From assembly GCF_000420545.1 (NCBI RefSeq), contig NZ_ATVD01000003.1, positions 310,001 to 374,000 on the forward strand: DNA of 64,000 bases, written 5' to 3'. The notes under the pieces are model-generated. The model was not told the DNA's origin. It did not search any database and saw only the letters and a program-made list of their open reading frames with translations. The position numbers and the translations under genes were made by a program. Positions 56,868 through 64,000 of this stretch are shown piece after piece. Position 1 is the first letter of the stretch, and every line of letters starts with the position of its first letter. Origin of the DNA: Arenimonas oryziterrae DSM 21050 = YC6267 (GTDB lineage Bacteria; Pseudomonadota; Gammaproteobacteria; Xanthomonadales; Xanthomonadaceae).

Positions 56868-57749
56868 ATGCCCCGACCGACTTTCCGGCTGTTCGTCCTG
56901 CTGCTGCTGACCTGCCTGGCCCTGGGCCTGGGTGCCTGCCGTCGCGAGGTTGTGGCGCCCGGCGACCCGGTCGCGGCGGTCAAGGGCCTGGCCGAAGCGA
57001 TCCAGGACAACGACCTGGTGCGTTACTCGCGCCTGTCGGTGCCGCCGGCCCTGCACAAGCAGATGGAGGAGCGCTGGCACGCCAAGCTCGCGGTGGCGCC
57101 GCCGCCGACCGAGAAGGAGCGCGCCGAATTCGCCCGCTGGATGGGCCGGCTCACCGAGCCCGGTGCCGAAGGCAAGCTCTATCAGTCGCTCGATCCCAAG
57201 CTCAAGAAACTCGAGGCCGAGATCGGCTCGCAATGGCCGCTGATGCAGACCACGGCCGGCATCTTCATCAAGGGCGTCATCAACGCCAATCCCAAGCTCA
57301 CCGACTCGGAAAAGGCCCACGCCAGCGAAGTCGGCGGTGCCGTGATGGCCTGGTTGCAGCCGCAGGTGCTCACCGACCGTGCGCGGGCGCGCCAGGCCAT
57401 GGTGGTGCTCAGCGCGACCGCACGCGAGCTCGATCTGCACACGCTCGAACAGACCCGTCAGCTGGAAATGATTCCGGCCTTGGAGAAAGGCGGCGTCCTG
57501 CTCAAGGGCCTCAAAGACATGGGCCGCGTGTACGGCATCGACGGCGACGCGGCCCTGGCCGGCGTCAGCGCCAAGACCATCGCGGCCGACGGCGATTTCG
57601 CCACGATGCAGGTCACCTATCCCCTGCTGGGAAAAACCGTGAGTTTCGAAATGCAGTTGATCCGCCGCGACGGCCGTTGGTACAGCGCCGACGCCGTGCG
57701 TAGTGCCGAAGCCGAGCTGTCGCAGCCGCTGTCGACCGCCGTCCGCTGA
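56868..57749 (+). CDS. Lipoprotein of unknown function, 293 aa
   Basis: The signal peptide LFVLLLLTCLALGLGAC ends in a lipobox (LGAC), followed by RREVVAPGD. The rest is largely helical and charged, for example VKGLAEAIQDNDLVRYSRLS and FARWMGRLTEPGAEGKLYQS, and ends in a beta-type segment (VSFEMQLIRRDGRWYSADAV). The opening, a helical segment about loss through events (AIQDNDLVRYSRL), recalls DUF4878-type lipoproteins but I am not certain. It is followed by plsB with an eight-base gap on the same strand. The start may be the GTG at 56865 or the ATG at 56868. Confidence 0.75.
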   Translation: MPRPTFRLFVLLLLTCLALGLGACRREVVAPGDPVAAVKGLAEAIQDNDLVRYSRLSVPPALHKQMEERWHAKLAVAPPPTEKERAEFARWMGRLTEPGAEGKLYQSLDPKLKKLEAEIGSQWPLMQTTAGIFIKGVINANPKLTDSEKAHASEVGGAVMAWLQPQVLTDRARARQAMVVLSATARELDLHTLEQTRQLEMIPALEKGGVLLKGLKDMGRVYGIDGDAALAGVSAKTIAADGDFATMQVTYPLLGKTVSFEMQLIRRDGRWYSADAVRSAEAELSQPLSTAVR

Positions 57750-57757
57750 GTCCGCGC

Positions 57758-60331
57758 ATGACCGAACAACCCTCGTTGCCCTTGCCGCCGCCCCCGGCCC
57801 CGACGCCGCCGCCGGCGCCCGCGGGCAAACGCGCGCGTCCGCCGCTGTGGGCGCGCCTCATCGAAAAACTGCTGGTGCCCTGGATCGAGATCAAGCGCGA
57901 ACCGGCGGTGCCGCCGTTCACGCTCGACCGGCCGGTCTGCTACGTGCTGGAAAACTACGGCCTGTCGAACACGCTGATCCTCGACCGCGCCTGTCGCGAA
58001 GCCGGCCTGCCGTCACCGCTGGCGACGCTGCCGGGCGATCCGCTCGGACGCAAACGCGCCTACGTCGCCCTGTCGCGACGTGGCGGCGGCCTGTGGACGC
58101 GGCCCAAGAACAAGAACCACAGCGACGGCCTGTCGCGCCTGCTCATGGCCCACCGCCTGTATCCCGACCAGGACGTGCAGGTGGTGCCGGTATCGATCTT
58201 CGTCGGACGTGCGCCGTCGCGGCAGTCGGGTTGGTTCTCGGTGCTGTTCTCGGAAAACTGGGCACTGGTCGGCCGCTTCCGCCGCCTGCTCGCGATCCTG
58301 CTCAACGGTCGCGACACGGTCGTGCAGTTTTCGCCGAGCGTGCGCGTCTGGGAGATCCTCGACGAGGACCTGCCGCACGAGCGCACCGTGCGCAAGGTCT
58401 CGCGCATGCTGCGTGCGCATTTCCGCAAGATCCGCTCGGCCGTCATCGGCCCGGACCTGTCGACGCGGCGCCTGCTGGTCGATCGCGTGCTCGATGCCGA
58501 GCCCGTGCGCAAGGCGATCGCCGACCAGGCGCGACGCGACGGCAGCGAGTATCTGGAAGCCTGGAAAAAAGCCCATGGCTTCGCCTGGGAAATCGCCGCC
58601 GACTATTCCAATCCCGTCGTGCGATCGGCCTCGTTCGCGCTGACCGGTTTCTGGAACCGCATCTACGACGGCGTCGACGTGCATCACCTCGACAAGCTCA
58701 AACAGATCGCGCCCGGCCACGAAGTCGTCTATGTGCCCTGCCACCGCAGCCACATGGACTACCTGCTGCTCAGCTACCTGCTGTACACGCATGGCATCGT
58801 GCCGCCGCACATCGTCGCCGGTATCAACCTCAACATGCCGGTGATCGGCTCGATCCTGCGTCGCGGCGGCGCGTTCTTCATCCGTCGCAGCATCCGCGGC
58901 AACGCCCTGTACGCGGTCGTGCTCGGCGAATACGTCGCGCAGCTGGTCGGCGAAGGCTTTTCGATCGAGTATTTCATCGAGGGCGGGCGCTCGCGCACCG
59001 GCCGTCTGCTGGCGCCCAAGGGCGGCATGATCGCGATGACGCTCAAGGCCTTCCTGCGCGCGCCGCGCCGGCCGGTGGTGTTCCAGCCCGTGTACATCGG
59101 TTACGAAAAGGTCATCGAGGGCAAAAGCTACCTCGACGAACTCACCGGCCAGCCCAAGCAGAAAGAAACGATCTGGGCCTTGATCCGCGGCGTGTTCGAA
59201 ATCCTGCGCGAGCACTACGGCAAGGTCACGGTGAATTTCGGCGAGCCGGTGTTCATGGATGCGATGCTGGCCAAGAACGCGCCCGACTGGCGCGAAACCG
59301 CCGACACCGACGACAAACCGGCCTGGTTCAACGACACCGTCGACGAACTGGCGCACCAGATCCAGGTCAACATCAACCGCGCGGCCGACGTCAATCCGAT
59401 CAACCTGCTGGCGTTGGCGCTGCTGTCCACGCCCAAGCACGCGATGGCCGAAAGCGACCTGCTCGCGCAGCTGGCCCTGTCGAAAAAACTGCTGGCCGCG
59501 CTGCCGTATTCCGACCGCGTGACGGTGACCGCCAAGTCGCCGGAAGAGATCATCGTGTACGGCGAGAAGATCGGCGTGCTCACGCGGCGCAAGCATCCGC
59601 TCGGCGACGTCATCGGCGTCGAGGGCGAGACGGCGGTGTTGCAGAGTTATTTCCGCAACAACTCGCTGCACCTGTTCAGCGCCGCGGCGTGGATCGCGCT
59701 GTGCTTCCAGAACAACCGCCGCCTGTCACGCAGCAGCCTGCTGCGTCTGGGCAAGACGATCTATCCGTTCATCCAGGAAGAGCTGTTCCTGCCCTGGAAC
59801 GAAGACGAATTCAGCGAGCGCCTCAACGCCACGATCGACCTGTTCATCGCCGAGGGTCTGCTGTCGCAGGTCAACGAGGGCGAGGACGGTTACATCGCGC
59901 GCGGCCCCGGCCAGACCGACGAGGTATTCCGTCTGCGCGCGGTCGCGCACAGTCTGCAGCAGGCCTTCGAACGCTATTTCATCGCGATCACGACCCTGGT
60001 CAAGAACGGCCCGCGCACGCTGTCGGCCGGCGAGCTGGAGACGCTGTGCCATCTCGCCGCGCAGCGTCTGTCGTTGCTGTACGCGCCGGCGGCGCCGGAA
60101 TTCTTCGACAAGTCGCTGTTCCGCGGCTTCATCGGCAAGCTGCGCGAACTCAAGCTGGTCTGGCTGTGCCCGAACGGCAAGCTCGATTTCGATGAGCGCC
60201 TGAACACCTGGGAAAAAGATGCCAAGCTGGTGCTGTCGCGCGAGCTGCGCCACACGATCACCAAGATTTCGCCCGAGGCGGTCAGCAAAGTCGCCGCCGG
60301 TGCCGCCGGTGCTGCCGAGAGCAAAGCCTAG
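57758..60331 (+). CDS. plsB: Glycerol-3-phosphate 1-O-acyltransferase PlsB
   Basis: 857 aa. Acylates glycerol-3-phosphate at sn-1, the first step of phospholipid synthesis at the inner membrane. Acyltransferase motifs: I CHRSHMDYLLLSY (HX4D), II GAFFIRRSIRG, III FIEGGRSRTGRLL and IV RRPVVFQPVYIGYEKV. The N-terminus bears an added Pro-rich stretch (LPLPPPPAPTPPPAPAG) before LWARLIEKLLVPW; the length exceeds E. coli PlsB by about 50 aa. It follows the lipoprotein gene by eight bases, so cotranscription is likely. Confidence 0.95.
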   Translation: MTEQPSLPLPPPPAPTPPPAPAGKRARPPLWARLIEKLLVPWIEIKREPAVPPFTLDRPVCYVLENYGLSNTLILDRACREAGLPSPLATLPGDPLGRKRAYVALSRRGGGLWTRPKNKNHSDGLSRLLMAHRLYPDQDVQVVPVSIFVGRAPSRQSGWFSVLFSENWALVGRFRRLLAILLNGRDTVVQFSPSVRVWEILDEDLPHERTVRKVSRMLRAHFRKIRSAVIGPDLSTRRLLVDRVLDAEPVRKAIADQARRDGSEYLEAWKKAHGFAWEIAADYSNPVVRSASFALTGFWNRIYDGVDVHHLDKLKQIAPGHEVVYVPCHRSHMDYLLLSYLLYTHGIVPPHIVAGINLNMPVIGSILRRGGAFFIRRSIRGNALYAVVLGEYVAQLVGEGFSIEYFIEGGRSRTGRLLAPKGGMIAMTLKAFLRAPRRPVVFQPVYIGYEKVIEGKSYLDELTGQPKQKETIWALIRGVFEILREHYGKVTVNFGEPVFMDAMLAKNAPDWRETADTDDKPAWFNDTVDELAHQIQVNINRAADVNPINLLALALLSTPKHAMAESDLLAQLALSKKLLAALPYSDRVTVTAKSPEEIIVYGEKIGVLTRRKHPLGDVIGVEGETAVLQSYFRNNSLHLFSAAAWIALCFQNNRRLSRSSLLRLGKTIYPFIQEELFLPWNEDEFSERLNATIDLFIAEGLLSQVNEGEDGYIARGPGQTDEVFRLRAVAHSLQQAFERYFIAITTLVKNGPRTLSAGELETLCHLAAQRLSLLYAPAAPEFFDKSLFRGFIGKLRELKLVWLCPNGKLDFDERLNTWEKDAKLVLSRELRHTITKISPEAVSKVAAGAAGAAESKA

Positions 60332-60343
60332 GCGGCACCGCGC

Positions 60344-60553
60344 TCAGGCATCGAGATCGGGGATCATCTGGTTTTCCAGATAGCTGATCATGTCCTTGAT
60401 CTTGAGCTTGCGCTTTTTCAGCCGCTTCACCGACAGCTCGTCGGCTTCGATGCTGGCCGCCAGGCGAGCGATCGCCTCGTCCAGATCGCGGTGTTCGGTG
60501 CGCAGCTCGATGAGCTGGGCGGCGATCTTGGCGGGATCGGGCGGCTGGGACAT
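60344..60553 (-). CDS. YdcH-like (DUF465) protein
   Basis: 69 aa, fully helical and charged (EHRDLDEAIARLAAS, VKRLKKRKLKIKDMI). The pattern of L, D and R in the first helix and the K-rich second helix is characteristic of DUF465/YdcH. The function is unknown. It is convergent with plsB, 12 bases apart. The upstream sequence toward rdgC contains a possible -10 box (TAAGCT) seven bases before the ATG. Confidence 0.85.
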   Translation of the reverse strand: MSQPPDPAKIAAQLIELRTEHRDLDEAIARLAASIEADELSVKRLKKRKLKIKDMISYLENQMIPDLDA

Positions 60554-60762
60554 GGCCCTGAGCTTAGCGCCGTCGGCGCAGTCGCGACAGGGGTAAACTA
60601 GCGTCCTGCGTCGCCCGGTTCGGCCCGTCGTTCGACGATCGCCGGTCCTCCCCCTGCCAGTCCGTCTTCCCGGTGCGAACCGGGGGCCGGATCGTTTTCG
60701 GCCCGTCGTGCGGCCGCCGGTGCGTGCCGGTGCGTCGGCGCCATGTTCATCACAGGAATTCC

Positions 60763-61674
60763 ATGTTCTTTCGCAATCTCACCCTGTTCCGTTTTCCCGT
60801 TTCGCTGAAAAAATCCTTCGACAACATCGAAGCCGCACTCGCCGACGCCGTGCTCAAGCCGGTCGGTGTGCTGGAAATGCAGTCGCGCGGTTTCGTCTCG
60901 CCCTTCGGCCGCGACGAGCCGGCGCTGTCGCACGGCGTTGGCAACGCGCTGTGGCTTACGCTTGGCGGCGAAGACAAGATCCTGCCCGGCTCGGTGGTCA
61001 ACGACGCGCTCGGCAAGAAGATCGCCGAGATCGAAGGCAAGGAAGGACGCAAACTCGGCGGCAAGGCGCGCAAGCGTCTCAAGGAAGACCTCGTGCACGA
61101 GCTGCTGCCGCGCGCGTTCGTCAAGCCGATGCGGCTCAACGCCAGCCTCGATCTCAAGCTCGGCTTCATCGCGGTCGACACCTCCTCGCGCAAATCCGCC
61201 GAAGGCTTCGTCAACGAATTGCGGCATGCGATGGGCAGTTTCGCGGCCCTGCCGCTGAACGCCGAAGTCTCGGTGCGCACGCTGCTGACTGGCTGGATCG
61301 CCGGCGAGCCCCTGCCGGAGGGCTTTTCGCTCGGCGACGAATGCGAGCTCAAGGACAGCATCGACGGCGGCGCGGTGGTGAAGTGCCAGAACCAGGAATT
61401 GCTCAGCGACGAGATCAAGAAGCATCTGGATTCGGGCAAACAGGTCACGCGCCTGGCGCTGGTGCTCGACGATCACGTGAGTTTCGTGCTCGGCGAGGAC
61501 CTGGTCGTGCGCAAGCTCAAGTTCCTCGACGGCGCCGTCGACCAGCTCGAAAACACCGAGCGCGAATCCCTGCACGCCGAACTCGACGCCCGCTATGCGC
61601 TGATGTCGGCCGAACTGGCGCGCCTGTTCGTCGTGCTCGAGAAAGCGCTGAAGCTGAGCAAACCCGAGGAATAA
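60763..61674 (+). CDS. rdgC: Recombination-associated protein RdgC
   Basis: 303 aa, the size of RdgC. Opens FFRNLTLFRFPVS and contains the conserved blocks GFVSPFGRDEPALSHGVGNA, LWLTLGGEDKILPGSVVNDA and FGLEDECELKDS-like SLGDECELKDSIDGGAVV. RdgC forms a ring dimer that binds double-stranded DNA and modulates RecA. AGGAAT lies upstream of the ATG. It is a single gene with about 200 non-coding bases in front. Confidence 0.95.
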   Translation: MFFRNLTLFRFPVSLKKSFDNIEAALADAVLKPVGVLEMQSRGFVSPFGRDEPALSHGVGNALWLTLGGEDKILPGSVVNDALGKKIAEIEGKEGRKLGGKARKRLKEDLVHELLPRAFVKPMRLNASLDLKLGFIAVDTSSRKSAEGFVNELRHAMGSFAALPLNAEVSVRTLLTGWIAGEPLPEGFSLGDECELKDSIDGGAVVKCQNQELLSDEIKKHLDSGKQVTRLALVLDDHVSFVLGEDLVVRKLKFLDGAVDQLENTERESLHAELDARYALMSAELARLFVVLEKALKLSKPEE

Positions 61675-61800
61675 TCGACTCTATTGGCATCCTGCCCGCT
61701 CCTGCGTGTGGCGCCGGGGCGGCAAACGGAATTTCAGAAGAGCCCACCGCGCACACGAACCGATCGCGGCGCTAGAATCGGCCAAACCGGAGACGCGCCC

Positions 61801-62292
61801 ATGTCCCACGACAATGCCGCATTGCTGACCCGCTTCTACACCGCGTTCGCCGCCCTCGATGCCGAGGCGATGGCCGACTGCTATGCGCTCGATTCCCATT
61901 TCGAGGATCCGGTGTTCAACCTGCGCGGCCGCAACGAGATCGGTGGCATGTGGCGCATGCTCTGCGATGCGACCCGCGCCAAAGGTCGCGATGCCTGGTC
62001 GTTGAGCTTCGACGGCATCAGCGCCGACGCCGCCAGCGGCCGCGCGCATTGGGAAGCGCATTATCGTTTCAGTGCGACCGGACGCCTGGTGCACAACATC
62101 ATCGACGGCCAGTTCGTGTTCCGCGATGGCTTCATCGTCAGCCATCGCGACCAGTTCGATTTCCCGCGCTGGGCCGCGCAGGCCTTGGGCTTCAAGGGCC
62201 TGCTGTTGGGCCGCACGCAGTTCCTGCACGACAAGGTGCGGGCGACGGCGGCGGCGAACCTGCAGACCTTCCTGGCGCGCGCGACGACCTGA
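61801..62292 (+). CDS. NTF2-like (SnoaL) protein
   Basis: 163 aa. N-terminal helix (LLTRFYTAFAALDAEAMADC), then YALDSHFEDPVFNLRGRNEI, the common opening of the SnoaL-like nuclear transport factor 2 superfamily. A cone-shaped alpha+beta fold with a hydrophobic pocket is expected; no catalytic residues stand out, so the ligand is unknown. It overlaps the metalloprotease gene by one base (TGATG), a sign of a two-gene operon. TAGAAT at 61773-61778 is a possible -10. Confidence 0.85.
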   Translation: MSHDNAALLTRFYTAFAALDAEAMADCYALDSHFEDPVFNLRGRNEIGGMWRMLCDATRAKGRDAWSLSFDGISADAASGRAHWEAHYRFSATGRLVHNIIDGQFVFRDGFIVSHRDQFDFPRWAAQALGFKGLLLGRTQFLHDKVRATAAANLQTFLARATT

Positions 62293-63053
62293 TGGCCTGG
62301 CTGCGTTTCCTCGAGCCCAAACCCGCGCAGGAACAACGCATGCTGGTGCTGCGCAGCGGCGAGGCGGTGCCTGTGCGTTGGGTGCGCGATGCGCGCGCGC
62401 GCCGGCTGCGCCTGATCGTCGGCGACAAGGGCGTGCGCCTGACGCTGCCGCGCAGCGCGTCGATCAAGCTGGCCGAGCAGTTCCTGTTTGAACATCGCGA
62501 CTGGCTGCAGGCGCAGTTGGCTAAACTGCCGGTCATCGACACGCGGCCGTTTTCGCGCGACCACGACCAGCATCTGTTGCTGCGCGGCGAACGCGTGCCG
62601 ATCCTTTGGTCCGAAGGCCGCTACACGCGGGTCACCGGCGAGACGCACGGCATCACGGTCGCCTGCGCGGCGAAAGCGACCGACAAACAGCTGCGGGCGG
62701 CGCTGCGCGATTTCTACAGCCAGCAGGCGCGCGCCGATATCGGCCAGTGGCTGCCGCGCTATCTGCCGCAACTGCCGCGGCCGCCGTCGAGTTTCCGCCT
62801 GCGCGCGCTGTCGTCGCTGTGGGGCTCGCTCGCCCCCGACGATGCGCTGTCGCTGGACCTGTCGCTGGTGCTGGGCCGTCCGAGCGCGTTCGAATACGTG
62901 CTCGTGCACGAACTTTGCCATCTCATCCATCGCGACCATTCGCGGCGCTTCTGGCGCGAGGTCGAAGCTCGCTGCCCCGACTGGCACGACGCCCGCGACT
63001 ACCTGCACGGCGAAGGCCTGATGCTGAAATCCGAGCTGCGCCGCCTGGCCTGA
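62292..63053 (+). CDS. YgjP-like zinc metalloprotease (M48/DUF45)
   Basis: 253 aa. The zinc motif HELCHLIHRDHS is near the C-terminus, followed by RRFWREVEARCPDW, the usual YgjP/SprT-like arrangement with the third ligand in this region. The N-terminal half includes VRWVRDARARRLRLIVGDKG and the central piece SLWGSLAPDDALSLDLSLV matches the family. The role of YgjP-type proteins is unclear. Coupled to the NTF2-like gene through a one-base overlap. Confidence 0.9.
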   Translation: MAWLRFLEPKPAQEQRMLVLRSGEAVPVRWVRDARARRLRLIVGDKGVRLTLPRSASIKLAEQFLFEHRDWLQAQLAKLPVIDTRPFSRDHDQHLLLRGERVPILWSEGRYTRVTGETHGITVACAAKATDKQLRAALRDFYSQQARADIGQWLPRYLPQLPRPPSSFRLRALSSLWGSLAPDDALSLDLSLVLGRPSAFEYVLVHELCHLIHRDHSRRFWREVEARCPDWHDARDYLHGEGLMLKSELRRLA

Positions 63054-63132
63054 GCCGACCGCGGCCGCTGCCGGCCGGCGCTGACGTTGCCCTGTCTGCG
63101 GCGCGATGGCCGCCCTGCCTGCCGGAGGCCCC

Positions 63133-63627
63133 ATGAACGCCGCGATGATCGTCCGTCCCTGTCTTGTTGTCCTCGTTGTCGGCCTGGCCGCCTGCGGCCA
63201 CAGCGAAACGCCCGCGCCCACGCCGGCCGCGCCGGCGACACCGGTCGCGGGTACCGCCGCGCCGCCGCCGAAGGAAGAACACATCGACATCGGCGGCATG
63301 AAGGTCGACAGCGGCGCCGACGTCGCCCTGCCCAAGGATTTCCCCGCCGATATCCCGCTGCCGCCCGGCGCCCACCTCACCGATGCGATCAGCATGGGCA
63401 AGATCCAGATCGTCGCGTTCACGCTGTCGAGCGATCCGGCGGCGACGTTCGCGACGATGTTGCCGCTGTATGAGGCGCAGGGCTGGAAGAACAGCACGCG
63501 CGTCGGCGGTCAGCCGGTCATGGCCAGCGATGGCTTCGAAAAGGACGGAAGGCATCTGATCTACACCGTCGTCGCCGATGGCGGCGGCAGCAAAGTGTCG
63601 CTGCGCCACTACCCGCCGGCGCAGTAG
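63133..63627 (+). CDS. Small lipoprotein, 164 aa
   Basis: Signal peptide with the lipobox LAAC (Cys21), then GHSETPAPTPAAPATPVAG as a Pro/Ala/Thr spacer. The body carries no recognised domain; PKDFPADIPLPPGAHLTDAI is distinctive and may be a conserved beta segment. GGAGG precedes the ATG at 63133. It follows the metalloprotease by 79 bases on the same strand and is convergent with an alpha/beta hydrolase gene, six bases away. Function unknown. Confidence 0.75.
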   Translation: MNAAMIVRPCLVVLVVGLAACGHSETPAPTPAAPATPVAGTAAPPPKEEHIDIGGMKVDSGADVALPKDFPADIPLPPGAHLTDAISMGKIQIVAFTLSSDPAATFATMLPLYEAQGWKNSTRVGGQPVMASDGFEKDGRHLIYTVVADGGGSKVSLRHYPPAQ

Positions 63628-63633
63628 GCGCGC

Positions 63634-64000
63634 TCAGGTCGCCAGGAATTCGCGCAGCGGCTCGGCGACGCGCGCCGCCTGTTCCATGTGCAGATGATGG
63701 CCGCCGGCAATGACCTGCACGCGGCCGTCGCGCAACTGCGCGAGCCGGCCGGCGCGGATTTCGGGATTGAAATACGGTGGCGCCGGATCGGCGGCGATGA
63801 CCAGCACCGGGGCTTCGATCGCGCGCAGCCAGCTCTGCACGAAGGCCTCGCCGGTGCGCACATGCGTGGGCAGGGTCAGGCGCGCATCGCTGCGCCAGGC
63901 GAAGCCGTCCTCGAGCGGCCGCAGGTTGCGCTCGACGATCAGGCGCGCGGCCTCGCGCGTCATCTTCGAAGCGGCCAGGCGCGCATCCACGGCGGTGTCG
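63634..64000 (-). CDS. Alpha/beta hydrolase, C-terminal part (runs off the edge)
   Basis: At least 122 codons lie in the window, reading into the right edge. Visible are APVLVIAADPAPPYFNPEIR (the strand with the catalytic-acid region) and VIAGGHHLHMEQAARVA (catalytic His), the usual C-terminus of an alpha/beta hydrolase. The nucleophile elbow is outside the window. The substrate cannot be inferred. Confidence 0.7.
   Translation of the reverse strand, partial: DTAVDARLAASKMTREAARLIVERNLRPLEDGFAWRSDARLTLPTHVRTGEAFVQSWLRAIEAPVLVIAADPAPPYFNPEIRAGRLAQLRDGRVQVIAGGHHLHMEQAARVAEPLREFLAT

Noticed and set aside
57703-60195. An 830-aa plus-strand frame overlapping plsB
   Set aside because: Plus-frame shadow of the GC-rich plsB gene. 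It lacks any domain, whereas plsB has all acyltransferase motifs.

Overview
The window is GC-rich gammaproteobacterial chromosome. The best fit is the Lysobacterales (Xanthomonadales), probably near Rhodanobacteraceae. The reasons are the N-terminus of DnaA, the form of PdxJ, the tonB-exbB-exbD-exbD order with a further exbD, and a divergent Lrp/phhA pair; this placement is inference from protein style, not a database match. The centre holds the replication-origin block: dnaA-dnaN-recF-gyrB on the minus strand, facing away from rpmH-rnpA-yidC-mnmE on the plus strand. No tRNA, rRNA, CRISPR array, integrase, transposase or recognisable phage or defence island was seen. Almost everything is ordinary core or housekeeping DNA.

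Layout. 1-4224 (mostly minus): the N-terminal fragment of a STAND/MalT-like ATPase, a coiled-coil protein, folE, an MFS exporter, a twin-hairpin intergenic repeat and rlmI. 4276-10791: a yybP-ykoY (Mn2+) riboswitch and terminator ahead of a TerC/Alx transporter, a rhomboid protease, a diguanylate cyclase, a YjdF-like protein, an Lrp regulator divergent from phhA, and an M23 peptidase. 10866-24500: a lipoprotein, a membrane protein, a two-component system, an MgtC/DUF4010 protein, fbp, a 2OG-Fe dioxygenase, small stress membrane proteins, cardiolipin synthase, a phosphopantetheinyl transferase, a large periplasmic-propeller diguanylate cyclase and pdxJ. 24513-29737: an energy-transduction cluster (TPR protein, tonB, exbB and three exbD genes) and an M48 peptidase. 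29820-41324: the origin block, with two parS-like sites inside recF and DnaA boxes in the dnaA-dnaN spacer, then rpmH-rnpA-yidC-mnmE and a lipoprotein with a TonB C-terminal domain. 41393-48334: two ABC-2 exporters (one per strand), a membrane-anchored S33 hydrolase, a ferredoxin-NADP reductase and a membrane protein. 48341-53120: an RND pump and adaptor divergent from a MarR regulator, with two tandem 18-bp palindromes between them. 53132-64000: rep helicase, a structured repeat region, an e(P4)-type phosphatase, a candidate sRNA, two lipoproteins, plsB, ydcH, rdgC, an NTF2-like protein, a YgjP-like metalloprotease and the C-terminal part of an alpha/beta hydrolase.

Working together: DnaA, DnaN, RecF and GyrB with the DnaA boxes and parS-like sites form the initiation and segregation locus. 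RpmH, RnpA, YidC and MnmE supply ribosome, tRNA and membrane-protein biogenesis. TonB-ExbB-ExbD energise outer-membrane receptors encoded elsewhere. The riboswitch probably tunes the Alx/TerC transporter to Mn2+, and the MarR protein probably controls the RND pump through the tandem palindromes.

I did not find a convincing undescribed system. The items most worth a second look are the inverted pair of structured repeats (55253-55524), the candidate sRNA (about 56640-56753), the tandem MarR operator, the parS-like sites inside recF, the set of apparently leaderless genes and the lipid-anchored TonB-domain protein.
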